64,000 nt of DNA from Agaricus subrufescens (taxonomy: Eukaryota > Basidiomycota > Agaricomycetes > Agaricales > Agaricaceae), in assembly GCA_029945375.1 (NCBI GenBank), contig CM057058.1, forward strand, positions 1,736,001 through 1,800,000. The letters are read 5' to 3'. The notes beneath the pieces are model-generated. The model was given only the letters and a program-made list of their open reading frames with translations, made no database searches and was not told where the DNA came from. The stretch's first letter is position 1. The number at the start of each line of letters is the position of its first letter. Both the position numbers and the translations under genes were made by a program. Shown in pieces: positions 24,670 through 36,055 of this stretch.

Positions 24670-25014
24670 ATATATATTTATATATACGTGTGTATGTTTT
24701 AAGTATTTAGACCGGTTGGTGGATGTATTCTCTTTGGCTCTCACTTTTATGATTCTTTTTTTTCTTTTCGGCTCTCTGTCAATTCGTTTTGTTTTTGTTT
24801 TTGTTTTTTTCTGTCATCGTTTTGCTAATTGGATTATTTTGTTTGTGGTATGTTCACCAATTCTCAACATATTGTATTCCAGCCTGGGAGTATAGATTAA
24901 GAAAAAAGGATTCACGGGTTTTGTAAATTTCTCGAGTCCTTTTTGTTATTAATAAAGAAGATATAACATACATATATAAGAAAACCTTTCACGAAAAAAA
25001 AAAAAAAAAAACTT
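24670..25014. other. Convergent 3' region velB / PPR gene
   Basis: 345 bp of T-rich then A-rich DNA between converging stops, consistent with two 3' UTRs. An 18-A run lies near 24,994. No gene. Confidence 0.4.
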
Positions 25015-28000
25015 CTAACTCCAGATATAAGTATTCCCAAAATCCACACCCATCCTCTCCTTCTCCTTCTCCTCAAACGCCAAAACCTCATCAACAGCAT
25101 TCGGAAACCTCTCATTAATCCTCCTAAACTCCTCCTCAATCTTCTCCTTATCCTCCTCCGTAAACGTAGCGTAATAATCCACATCGCCCAACCCTGTAAG
25201 ATCAACACTGGGTATGGCAGGTTGACCCGCTCGGAGACGTTGATAACCTATAAGAAGATGGTGTAAAAGCGTGTAGTGCGGTCTAGGTGTATAACCTGGT
25301 AGGCGGAGTAATCTAGTTAGGGGCGTGATAAAATCGGGAACGGGCGGTGATGGCGGTACTGCCGTTTCGATAGTGTCAGATTCGAGGGGACGTTGGTAGA
25401 GAGCTCTGTGAGAGGCGCGGTAGTCGTCTTGATCGCGAAGATGCCGGTTTTGGATGTGGTTGAAACGTCTGTTTGATGCGGATGGTCTGATTGGGGATAT
25501 GATGGGTGTTTGGAGGAATGGGAGTTCGACTTTGTTGAGGATTTCAAAGGGGTGGCGGAAATCTGGTTGAGGATTATTATTATTTTGCTTCTCTTCTTCA
25601 TCTTGTTCTTGTTCTTGTTCTTCTCCTTCCTGAGTTGTTGTCGATGGTGCATCATCAGAAGATGTCGTCGTCGTCGTCGAAATCTCCTCCGCAACCCTCG
25701 CCGTAGCGCTAATATAGGGCAACACAACCAACTCCATAATCTCAAACGCAGCTTCATACCTCCCCGCCGAAATCAAATACGTCCCCAACCTATTCCAATT
25801 AAAAAAATTCAGTCTAAACCCCATCCTCCGATGCCTCTGCCACGTATTCAAAACCAAATCATGCTCCCCAGCTTGACAAAGCATATCCAGATAAATAGTA
25901 AGCGGATAACAAAGTATATCCGTCGTCGCAACCGCCTCCACATCATCAAGCCTGATTCCACTCAAAATCTCTTGTCCCAACTCGACTAGCCGTTCCCAGA
26001 CTTTGTGTGCAGAATCAAGTCGACCTTTCTGGCGGTAGAGATCTAGCATGGAACTTAAGACGGGTACCGTCATCTGTCCACCAGCATCCAACATCTCCTC
26101 CAACAACTTTTCAAACGCATCAACCTTCCCACTCGCCGCATACCCCCTAAGCACAGGTTCATACACAAGTTGCAAAGAAGACGTCTTCGAATCAATATCC
26201 TCAATAGGAATTTCTTCGTCTTCATCCACCCTCGGATCGTTAGCCACGCGAGTCATAAACTGATGCGCGATAAGTAAATCCTGGTCAGACCGCCGATTGG
26301 CATAATAACTCAACACAGTGTTGAAAGTCGCCGAAGTAGGTTTGATACCATGATTGAGCATCTCATCATGAATCGCCATTGCCTGTTCCTTGTTCCCCTT
26401 TCGCAAAAATCCAGCCATGAGGATGGTGAAAACATACGCGTTGAGTACATTCTTCGCACCCTCCTTCGCACGTTTCTCCATTTCCTTGAAGATATCCAAC
26501 GCAGCTTGCATATATCCCGAATCACAAGCAGATTGAAGGAGTAACGCAAAAGTAGTGGGGGTAGGCGAGACACGTGGATTATTGTCCAGTTTTTCAAAAA
26601 GAGAGGCGACGACACGGAAAGGTGCACCCATAATAACATAGGCCTTCAGAATCATGTTGTAGAGCTCGATCGTGAGATGTAAATGGCTTTTGCTGTCAGA
26701 TTCGATCGACTTGAAAAGCGCGATCGCTTCATCCCAATGGCCTGCCTCCACATACGAATTTAACAAAGACCCGACCATGATGATATCAGGTTCAACACCC
26801 TCCCGTAAAGCCCGCTTGAACAACGTTTCCGCCATACTTGGAGAATAATGCCTAGTCAATGCCGAGATGATGTCCGTGTAAATGATGGCGTTCGTCTTCA
26901 ATCCTATGTTTTTGATATGATCCAAAACATCCGCGATGGCGGTAAGATCTCCCTTTGGAATGTAACTTTGGATAATGGAGCTGTAGATGTGAAGACCAGG
27001 TTTGATACCATCTTCCATCATCCGATCCAACCAGTGAGAAATGCCGTTCGGATTTCCGCGACGCGCCCACGCATAGATAGCCACGTTATAATCCTGGAGA
27101 GTTGGTTTCCTTCCCTTATATTTCCCCGTCCCATCCTTCGGGTACATCTCGTCAAATAACTCGCGTACTTGACCCACCATCCCACGATAGGCATAACTGA
27201 ATAGCAGCATGGATCTATTATGATGATATTGGCCACCCTTGTTCCTCTTCTCGTAGTACTCCAAGGTTTTCTGAGTATCACCTTGCATGGCGAAAAGGTG
27301 AATTGCTGTACTTGTGTACCCTAGAGTGTTGGTGGAAGCGGTAGAGAGGAGGGCAGCCGCGTCATCGAAATATCTTCCAATAGCGAGGGCACGGACAATG
27401 CTCAGCTTGAGCCTATGATGCACTGGCAGCTGCGATCTTACCATTGCATCATGAACTCGAAGTGCAAGTTGCGGGTATTTATGGGTGCAGTAGGCGGCTA
27501 TCAGTAAACCACCTATCTGATTCCAATCGGAAGACCGATCCCGGAGGTTGCGGGTGAATAGGGATACAGGATCACGAATGGTGCTGAGGATATGTAGAAG
27601 ACGAGAATGGCGGGACTGAATAGAGTCTGGAGCATCGGGAGGACTAAAAGGTTTGCAATATGGTGGGCGGAAATACTCGTGAATGAAATGATTGTCGAGG
27701 AACGTCATGACATGGACAGCATCGTGATGGTGGAAGACGGAGAGGCAAATCGTCGAATATAGCTTGGCAACGGTTGGGTGGTAGGTCGATCGAGCTTTAC
27801 GAACGCTTGATAGGATTTCAAAGGCTGCATCGCTATCGTCCAGTAAGGCCCGGGAGCGTGCCATTAAAAGACTAAATGCATCGCGTTGTACTTCAGAGAT
27901 CTGATCGCCCGTGAATGCCGCCTCTAGTCGACCGAGTATTTCTTGAAAATGGCCCGCCCACACATTCAAGTCAAAGTCATTGCCTTCTTCCCCATAATAA

Positions 28001-29047
28001 CCCTCCACTTTGTCACAAAACTTGTGTAAAACCGACAATACATCCCATCGAGCTCGGCACCACTCTGGCTTGTCGGAAAAGAAACTGAAGACTTTCAGAG
28101 CATGGTCTAGACTAAAGTTGGTCGGAGACGCTTTGACGAGCCGGTTGAAAGACTGGACGTTATAATGAACTCTGGTATCCAATGCTTCTGCGCGTGTAAT
28201 TAGCCGGCGGTATGCTTCGCGCTGCTTTTTGTGGGTCTGCTCGCCCGAAAAAAAGTCCTCTAGCCAACCGAGTACCGCCTGAAAACGAACTTTCCACGCG
28301 TCGACATGAGGCCCATGATTTTCATCCCCATAAAAGGATTCTATTTTGTCGCAAAACTTCTCTAAAAACCAGATGAGTTCCCGCTTCTTCAGCCTCCGCA
28401 GTGAATGCTGATCCCCGCAAATCACTCTTAGAGCCTCGTAAGCATCGGACAAGTCAAAATCCTTCGGAGTCGCCTCCAAAAGATGATTGAAAGTTTGAAT
28501 CCTTTTGTCCGAAAATGATGCAGACGTCGAAGCTTGAGGCTGGTTCGAGACATAAGATACCCTGGATGGAGGTGGTCGGCCATTGGATACGTGTCTCCGT
28601 TGAGAGCCTGGTAGTGCTCGCAAACGAAAGTTCGAGTGACGGTTGGCAGCGTGTACTCGAGAACTCTGTGACCGATGAACGGGATGCAGAGACGGCGGCA
28701 GTAATTCCTGAAGCATATATGGCCAACCATTTTCTGATTCTGGATGAGACACAAATTCAAATATATCCCAATCCTGTTTGCTCACCTGAGCAACAGAACA
28801 CATGATACGCAAACCGAGAAGTCCATTCTTGACATTGTGAGACGCGAGGTAAACGCGACCCGTCTCTTTCTCTTTCTTTGCCTTTCACGTGTCTGGGTAA
28901 CGGACCGAAGAAATTCGAGGAAAAGAACTGTTGCTCATGATGATGCATAGCTACGGTGGTAGACGCGAAGCCCGCTGGTGCCGCTGGAAGAACACCCCGA
29001 ATTGGAGGCAGGGAGTTTCGGAGGGCGGCCACAAAAGGTTCGACCAT
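25015..29047 (-). CDS. Large pentatricopeptide-repeat (PPR) protein, probably mitochondrial
   Basis: PPR proteins bind organellar RNA. The long exon (25015 to about 28,785) has no suitable ATG at its start. An upstream exon beginning at ATG 29047 (MVEPFVAALRNSLPPIRGVL, ending GPLPRH) splices in phase to it, and its acid-poor beginning looks like a mitochondrial presequence. Two acceptors 12 bp apart (CAG|GTGAGCAAACAG|GATTGG) both keep the frame. The total is about 1,310 residues. The middle contains at least seven PPR units, for example DYNVAIYAWARRGNPNGISH, HIYSSIIQSYIPKGDLTAIA, IYTDIISALTRHYSPSMAET and FTILMAGFLRKGNKEQAMAI. Before these, a block of about 110 residues occurs twice in tandem. 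An acidic, Gln/Glu-rich insertion lies near the C-terminus. The RNA target is unknown. Confidence 0.88.
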
Positions 29048-29327
29048 GAGACTCGCCCAGGTTGACGAGCTCTCCGGCTATTCGATTCTATTGGGAACTA
29101 TGAACATGCGGTTTGATCAGAAAGACGTATGAACCACCTTGAGCAATGGCTGTATGATGAAGCCGGGGGGAATAATATGGGGCTGCCCACTCTTCGCGTG
29201 TGCCGAGAGGAAAAGTTTGGACTCGCAATGCACGTGACCAATCAAGGGGCGGGTCATCCTCTCTGCAACGAGGCGCTGACAATATCTTTGGAAAACATAT
29301 CATCAAGATCGATCACAGGTCGCAAAC
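29048..29327. promoter_or_regulatory. Divergent promoter PPR gene / GNAT gene
   Basis: 280 bp between ATGs. Small open frames on the plus strand here are not supported as exons. No specific site was identified. Confidence 0.4.
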
Positions 29328-30698
29328 ATGCCCCAAGACTCAGAAATACCGTCGTACGAGATTGTCGTGGCGAGTTCAAAGGAGGAACAACAGCAGTGTT
29401 ACGAAGTCGTGAGGCATGATTTGCTCCAGTGACCAGGTGGCAGATCTAATCGTTCATAGCGGGTCAACGTATTTCACCACGAACAAAAATTTCCTTTGGA
29501 GTTGGAGCTAGACGAGCTAGTGGCTTTCTATCCTCCACATCTCCGAATTATATCTAATGCGCTTGCCGTTTTTCATTTTGGAAATGTAGTAAAGAAGATA
29601 TATCGACACACATTCTCCTCCGCCTCACCCCCTCCATGCAGCCTATCGGTACAATCCGAGGATACCTCGTACCAGGGAAGACGGATACTTATAAATTAAC
29701 TCGACTGGCTGTCATCAAGGATTATCGAAAATATGGATTCGGTCGGAAACTCGTCGAAGCGCTTCATCAATGGATAGAATCTCATGCCAAGCAATCCAGC
29801 ACTACGCATACTCAATTAGACAATCCGCCACCAAATCCCCGGGTTGTATCCAAAACAGATCCAGTAAGTATCATGTTACCAAAAATACTGTTGGAGCTCG
29901 GTGCAAATCATTCAAATTTCCCTCGAATCAGCAGTCGCAGAACTCAATCAAGGTCATTTCCCATTCCCAAATTTATGCAAAAGGTTTCTATGCTAGGTGA
30001 TTATCGTTCTCATCTATTCGCTTCCCGATCATGTCAAGAAAACGACAAATTTACCGTGCCTAAATTGGTCCGTAAAGTCCGAGATCGCTCATAATTAACA
30101 TACACGAGGACTGCACCACGTTGTAGAGTGTTTCGGAAAATCATGTGTAATTCAGTGAGCTCTTGAAAGGCGTGGCACCATTAGGATTCCTTCTTGAGGA
30201 ATCTAAATCAGACCCCTTGCCTCGAGGCAAATTTCCTTTTCTACTCCACGGCATCTTATAGCCTTTCTTACTGTATCGCTACAAAATCTTCATACTGACC
30301 CTACTTAATGTTTCAGGTTTGGCTACGTAGAAGAAGTGAGTATCCAACGTTACCAACATCCACACTTCTTTTCTGAACGATATCAAAAAAACAAAAAAAA
30401 AATTTCATCCAATCACCAAAACCGACGAATCGCAATCATTCCTTATTTCTGGACCCACAACAATTTCTTAATCCGTACTCTCGCGCTCCCGGGAACTTCT
30501 TCGATGGTATCATCCATCATTCAATAAACCCCTCCTTCCTCCCAACACGCTCATACCATCTACATTCACGATCTCTTCCTCTTCTCTCCAACCACTCACC
30601 TTCTTTTTCTCTCTCCTTCTCTCAAATTCCAGGGCGAAGAATTCATCGAAGACGGAGATCCCCATCAAAAGATGGTTCTCCACATCCCAATCGACTAA
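29328..30698 (+). CDS. GNAT-family N-acetyltransferase
   Basis: Six exons (29328-29408, 29460-29515, 29590-29863, 29932-29996, 30317-30335, 30633-30698) join to 186 residues with one GNAT fold. MPQDSEIPSYEIVVASSKEE, then YEVRVNVFHHEQKFPLELEL, then STHILLRLTPSMQPIGTIRG. The acetyl-CoA loop is LAVIKDYRKYGFGRKLVEAL (the R/Q-x-x-G-x-G/A region). The end is IKVISHSQIYAKGFYARFGY and GDPHQKMVLHIPID. This arrangement is like ElaA-type small-molecule or protein acetyltransferases; the substrate is unknown. Exon 5 has only 19 bases. The second intron is odd: the length of homologous proteins favours a GC donor (GA|GCTAGT), while a GT donor 12 bp upstream also keeps frame but drops four residues. Confidence 0.85.
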
Positions 30699-32612
30699 CT
30701 TCGTAGCTTACACACAAAAACAGGAAGGGGAGGCACTAGAAGTTGCGCTCAAAAGCCTCTTGATGTCCCTCATAACCTTTTTTTTTCCTGTTCCTGTTCT
30801 GTTCTTTTGATTATCCGCGATCTAGATACGCAAAAGTCTATAACGCATGGCAGAAAAGAAGAATCACTGTATATATATAATGTTTCTGAATTAAGCGTTA
30901 AGTAAAAAGGACTGACGCCAGCCTCTCCCCCTTCAAAAAAAAAATCCTATCTTGATGTCTGATCAACAGATCAACGACGAATGATGTATAAAAACAAAAA
31001 CCCTTTCACATGTGACCAAATGACGTTTATCAAACAAACTCCCTCGCATCCCACCCAAAACGAAACAAAAACAGGAACTAAGGGTTTTTTTTCTTTTTCA
31101 CAAAATCGTCATCGTCCACTACGGACTAAAAATAAACGTACCATATCCCCTGAATGACATCAAGCACAAAAAAAAAGGGTTTCAATGTAATAAGATTTAA
31201 AAAAAAGTACCAAAAATCCAACCTCAAGCCTTCAAGGGGGCGGAGGGGGTGAGGGAGCAGGGTCCGGAGAACGATCCTCCATGACCCGAAACCCTAAAAA
31301 AAGGACAAGTTCTCCCGTTTCTAAAATTGGAAACCTATGGCTGTGTTTATTATAAACCCCAGCCCAGTAGATTATCGTAACTGAATGTATTAAGTATATT
31401 CTGGACTTATGCCCTCCCCGAACGAAAGCGATATCGTCATTCACAATGTCATCTTCTCATACCGCAGGGGCGAGGAGGTTTTTTTTAGGAAGAAACTTTT
31501 GGGGACCTTACCCTTACCGGAAACGATGCTAGGACGGTGCTTTGGTACCATCCTGAAGCTTACAAGACATACTATTGAATCGCATAAGTCACCAATGGTG
31601 ACTAGTCCGGCAAAAAGGTATCCCGCTTACTTATAGTTTTCATAACGAAATGAAAAAAAGATGTCATATTGTACGTCAACGTCTATACGTCCAAGAAAAG
31701 AAAAAAAACCCAGGAGGTAGAAATAAACTATCATAGGAGTGAGAGAGAGAGAGAGAAAGCAATTACAAAACAAGCGATATTACAACAACAAGCGTTCCAC
31801 AGCAAGAAGTAGTCACATTCATACTATTGGTGGTGTGCACTAGAAGCCAAAATATCTAATTAACTACTCCGGTCACCACCACCAAAAAACCAGGTCGCGG
31901 GCGTAATTCATATAATTCCCCGCGACCATAAGAGTATTATGAGTAAAAACCAAAATACTCCGTGCATGTGGATATGCATGCGATATGTTGCAAGAGACGA
32001 CGAGGTGACAAAAAGAAAATAGAGCGACGTACTAAGATAACTAGAAATACACATACATAGATACACCAGATATGTCGTCGTTAAGGAAGAGGCAGCAAGT
32101 CACAAGGTCCTTCATGAGGGTTATCAAAAACGATGCAGCCGTTTTGGCTAAGAGACAGAGTAAATTCGAGAGAAAGGAGTGGGGGTGAAGGGATGATTAA
32201 ACTAAACAAAGCGGATGGGAAAATAAATGCCGTCACGAGGGGGTGGTATGACAAGCAGAGAGAAAAATTAGAATTTCCAGAAGTCGAAGGTTGCGAGATA
32301 AGAAAAGGGATAAAGCCCCAATGCCATAAAACCACGACGGCAAAGGGCGAGAGTGGTATCATGCGGTATGGCATGCCCGGAAAGGTAAAGAATCCCAAAG
32401 TGGCCGAGATGATGATGTTACGCGGGAAGCTCCATAAAGCTACCCGATGAGCAACAAAAAGTAGCACGTAAGAAAGAACAGAAAGACGTGACGGTCGTGA
32501 AGTATTTCGTTGAATCACCAAGCCAGAACAGAGGTATCAGAAAAAGTTTGTTAGACGTTAGCACTGGGAAAAAAAGAAAAGGAGCGAATATAACGAATCA
32601 AGGGTACGGCAT
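30699..32612. other. Long convergent intergenic stretch, GNAT / HMG-box gene
   Basis: 1.9 kb of A/T-rich DNA with many A and T runs and a GA repeat near 31,740-31,757. A minus-strand frame of 146 codons (32081-32521) is open but starts only with TTG and has no family resemblance; it probably lies in the HMG-box gene's 3' UTR. No gene is called. Confidence 0.4.
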
Positions 32613-34609
32613 TTATCGGCGGGTGGACCGATCACCATCATCGGTGCTGAAACCCTCGCTCTCGCTCTCCGACGACTCCATCTTGATAGTCGTAAAAGCA
32701 GGGCTGTTTGGTAGAATGCTAAAGTTGATGCTGGTCCCGTAAGCCGGGGCACCTTCCTCATAAATTCTCCTCGCAGCTTCATATTCCATTTTCTCCTGCT
32801 CGGCTTGTGCCAAAAATGGCTAGAACGGGGCATAGAAGAGGGAGACAATGGACGGAAAAAGCCACATAGATAGGGACAAACAGAAATGGAAGAGAGAAAA
32901 CATCAGTCACATATATATAAAAATAAACAAAAGTCAATCACCTGTCTCTCGGCGTCCGTCATGGATCTCCACTTGGCCGCAGCGAGAACGCTCTGTTTGG
33001 TCGTCTCTGTCTCATCCCCGAAAATGTCCTGCACCAGTCTCGGATTTGCGCGGATCCGTTGCAGGAACATAAAATATGCACTGAGCGGTTTCTTCGGTGC
33101 ATTGGGGTCCTTGATGTTACTCTTCCGAGATTTGCCTGCTTTGCGTTGCGCAGCGCGGTAGGCATTCTCCCGTTTGATGTCATCCGGAGTGAGAGTGCGC
33201 ATATAAGCATGAAGTTCCCGCTCCCTAGCTTCCTTCGCGGCCAGCGACCGCCGTTTATAGGGCTAGTGAACGGAGTAAGAAGAAGTATAAGGAAAAGTTT
33301 GACGTCATAAAACACGGACCTCTTTCTCTTCAGGGCTCAGGGAGGCGTATTCCTGGCCGGCTTCTTTCGCGGCCTGTGCAACATTGAGTTTTCGGGTACC
33401 CGATGCCTGTTGCCTTTGGATCCAGTCGGTGAAGTAGAGCTGCCAAGCGGAAGGTGCCAATTTCGGCGGCTTCAAAACGGACTTCAAGGCTAAAGACATC
33501 TGAGTAAACGATCTATACTCATTCCGTAATGAAGTAGACTTACGAGTGTCGCTTCCCTTCTCGGGTGTAGGTGATTCCTCAGGCCTCCTTCTGCGCCGCA
33601 AGGTAGCATCGCGGTCGTCATTAGTGCTGATGGATTCCGCTCGGCGACTGTAAGAACGGGTCATGCTCGGAGCGCGGGGTTCGCAGGCAGTGGGGGCGCT
33701 GGAGGATTGGAACATCTGGCCGGACGAAATGGATCCTCGTCTCATGGGAATGCGTGGGCGTAAGGTAGTTTCAGGGAAGGGGGAGTGCCGGACCGATGGA
33801 CGGGTTGAGGTGGGCGAGCGGAGAGTGCTGGGAGAATCCCAAAGCTGTGTCGCCCATGCAGGAGTGTGGACGGACGTGGCAGTGGGATTGATGGACAGGA
33901 CTCTGTGGCGCGCAGGATGGGCATCTTCAAAGGGGGGCGATGGGGAAATGGAGCGTGCGTGAGAGTCGAGCGACATGTTGCTGGGGGACATTGGGGAGAA
34001 GGCGCCATCAGTGGGGAAGTGAGAGTGATCAACAAAGGGGATGAATGATGTCTGCTGATGAGTTTCAAGTGAAGAAGGGATGTTGATGGGTGACGAAGTT
34101 GGGAGGGCTGCGATCTCGGGATCATTTAGCCAGTTTGCAAGATAAGAAGTGGTATCAGCAGAGGGAGAACTCGCGAGGTCCTCCGAGGTATATGGTAGGC
34201 CGACAGAGTCGTAGTAGCTGCCTGTCGGCGATAGCTGAGCGTGTGCATAGTCTGGGGTGTGGAGGGACGACAGTGCAGAGAAGCTCAGAGGGGGCTTGAC
34301 GTCGGAGGGCTCGACGTCGAAGGAATCCCACTGGTAGGGGATCGGGCTGGGGTGGAGACCGTTGACGTCCTCGAGGTCGAGGGGGCCAAAGATCATCTGA
34401 TCTGATTCAGAGAAGGTGCGGGAGTCGTCGAAGTTGAGGAAGGGGGAGGAGAGCTTCATGGCGTCTGGAGAGAAGGGGCGACGGGAGAGCGGGGAGGGCA
34501 TGGGAGGGGGGGCTGGGTACTTAAGGGGTGGACGCAGCGGGTGAGTAGATGTGTGCAGACGCTGTTGATAGCCTTTAAATGCAACCCAGCATCTTCGAAT
34601 GACTGCCAT
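32613..34609 (-). CDS. Two-HMG-box protein, Exp1-like putative developmental regulator
   Basis: Three exons. The N-terminal about 330 residues are Ser/Pro-rich, with transcription-factor-like low complexity (KLSSPFLNFDDSRTFSESDQ). The first HMG box begins KPPKLAPSAWQLYFTDWIQR and continues across an intron (EYASLSPEEKE then PYKRRSLAAKEAR). The second, more canonical box is DPNAPKKPLSAYFMFLQRIR...AAAKWRSMTDAERQ, continuing PFLAQAEQEKMEYEAA. The end is acidic/Ser-rich. This two-box design after a long disordered N-terminus resembles Coprinopsis cinerea Exp1, needed for cap expansion, but also fungal mitochondrial HMG proteins. The first residues (MAVIRRCWVAFKGYQQRLHT) look presequence-like. A start at 34501 (MPSPLSRRPFSPD) would be nuclear-type, and I cannot choose between them. 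Confidence 0.8.
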
Positions 34610-34944
34610 AGTGTGACTCGAGTGCCAGATTCCCTCCTTCCTTTTCCGGCGCGTCAGAGCTCGTCCACGCCCGTCCGTCGTTCGCTGTCCGGCGGGGGCG
34701 CGATCGGGCTGGCGGGGGGCTGCACAACAGCAGTGTCGGTGCTCGTCGTCGCGCGCGCGGGCAGCAGCGTCCAGGAGAAAGCGGGTGATCTCGCTGCGCG
34801 GGCTTGGATTTCCAGGATCCCGAGCAGGATTCCACCACGGCCTACCCTCAACCGCCTTCCTTATCAGGCACAGTTGACCCCGAGTTGTGGTTCTGTTTAT
34901 GTGCTACTCTCATTCTATTCCAATCTCGTATGTGTAATCTACCA
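34610..34944. other. Intergenic between NDUFA13 and the HMG-box gene
   Basis: About 335 bp, GC-rich, with open frames on both strands that reflect composition. It should hold the NDUFA13 3' UTR and the HMG-box promoter. Confidence 0.4.
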
Positions 34945-35682
34945 TCACAGGATAGCGATTTCCGGCGAACGATATCTCGAGCTGCTGTATACACTCCTTC
35001 CTGCCTGCTTCCGAGAGATCGGACCACCGATGCGTGATGCAGGATCGGGCCAGGTGATAATAATACCATCAGCATCTCGTCGGGCGATCTCTGACGCGCA
35101 CGCACCTCCCATCCTGGAACGTCCCGCATGATCTCCCGCTCTCGCGCAAGCGCAGCCTGCTCGCGGCGGTATGCGTCGCGGTCGCCCTCCGCCATCAGCA
35201 GCGGCACAAGGTGTATCCTCGACCATGCTTTCTCCCGCTGCAGTTCTCTGAAACGGGCCAAGTCAGCTCAAGTTTCGATCGGGCGGCCCGGCAGCCAAAT
35301 GGCCATTAAAACAAGCCGCGGCCGGATCCACGTTTAGCGACGGGCAGAGTGGGATATGACACGTTCCACGTCCAGCTGACCTGGGAAAGTTTGCGACGCT
35401 TTTGGGGTGCCATACGTACTTGTGGATAAAAAAACTTTTACCTTTTCTCGAGATTGCCCTTTCCTACTCGGTAAAAGCCATACGCACATATGGCCGTGAC
35501 TCCGCCGAGGATGGCCAGTCCCCCTGGTCCTCGGAAGGGCAGATTACGTTTGTATTTAATGGCTTCGAATCCCCCTGGAGGAGGCATATCTCTGCGCAAT
35601 GCGAGTCAGGCCGCTGACAGTATAATATATAGAGTAGTGCTGCGTACTGTCTGTACGGGGCTGACACTGGTGGAGTTGACAT
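34945..35682 (-). CDS. NDUFA13: Complex I accessory subunit NDUFA13 (GRIM-19 / B16.6)
   Basis: An accessory subunit of mitochondrial NADH:ubiquinone oxidoreductase with one membrane helix. A small first exon gives MSTPPVSAPYRQ, spliced to DMPPPGGFEAIKYKRNLPFR, the hallmark GRIM-19 start. The membrane helix is GGLAILGGVTAICAYGFYRV. Across a roughly 190-bp intron come ELQREKAWSRIHLVPLLMAE and REREIMRDVPGWE. The last exon, reached with an acceptor at GGAAGCAG, gives AGRSVYSSSRYRSPEIAIL and the stop at 34945. This corresponds to the family end VPDWKVGESVY. All junctions keep the frame. It is divergent from the INO80F-like gene, with 373 bp between the ATGs. Confidence 0.92.
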
Positions 35683-36055
35683 ATTGAGTCATATGCTCAT
35701 GGGCATCGTAACATGCACTTACTGGTCGGAATGACACAACGCGGGTGGAAGAGGAACGAGCACGGCGGCAGCCAGCGACGTTGGACGAGTCCTGGCCACG
35801 TGACGCGGATCGTGGGAACACGGAAGGGCTGGCAACGGACAAGGCCCAGGACGACGTGGAAGGCGGGGCCCGTCCGACGCCAGACACGGGGCCGACGAGC
35901 AGAAAACCGGCGGGCGAACAGCGACCAGATTCGAGGGACGGTTGTGCCGGGCAGCGACGACGCTTGGGAGAATTTCCATATTAGGGCAAGGATATTGACA
36001 GTGTGTCGAGAGGTATAGACTCGAGCAGCCTGCCAGCTGTCTTCCTTGGTCCCCC
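35683..36055. promoter_or_regulatory. Divergent promoter NDUFA13 / INO80F-like gene
   Basis: 373 bp, GC-rich, open in several frames by composition only. No site assigned. Confidence 0.4.

Noticed and set aside
32081..32521. A 146-codon hydrophobic minus-strand frame
   Set aside because: It starts only with TTG, lies just downstream of the HMG-box gene on the same strand and resembles translated 3' UTR.
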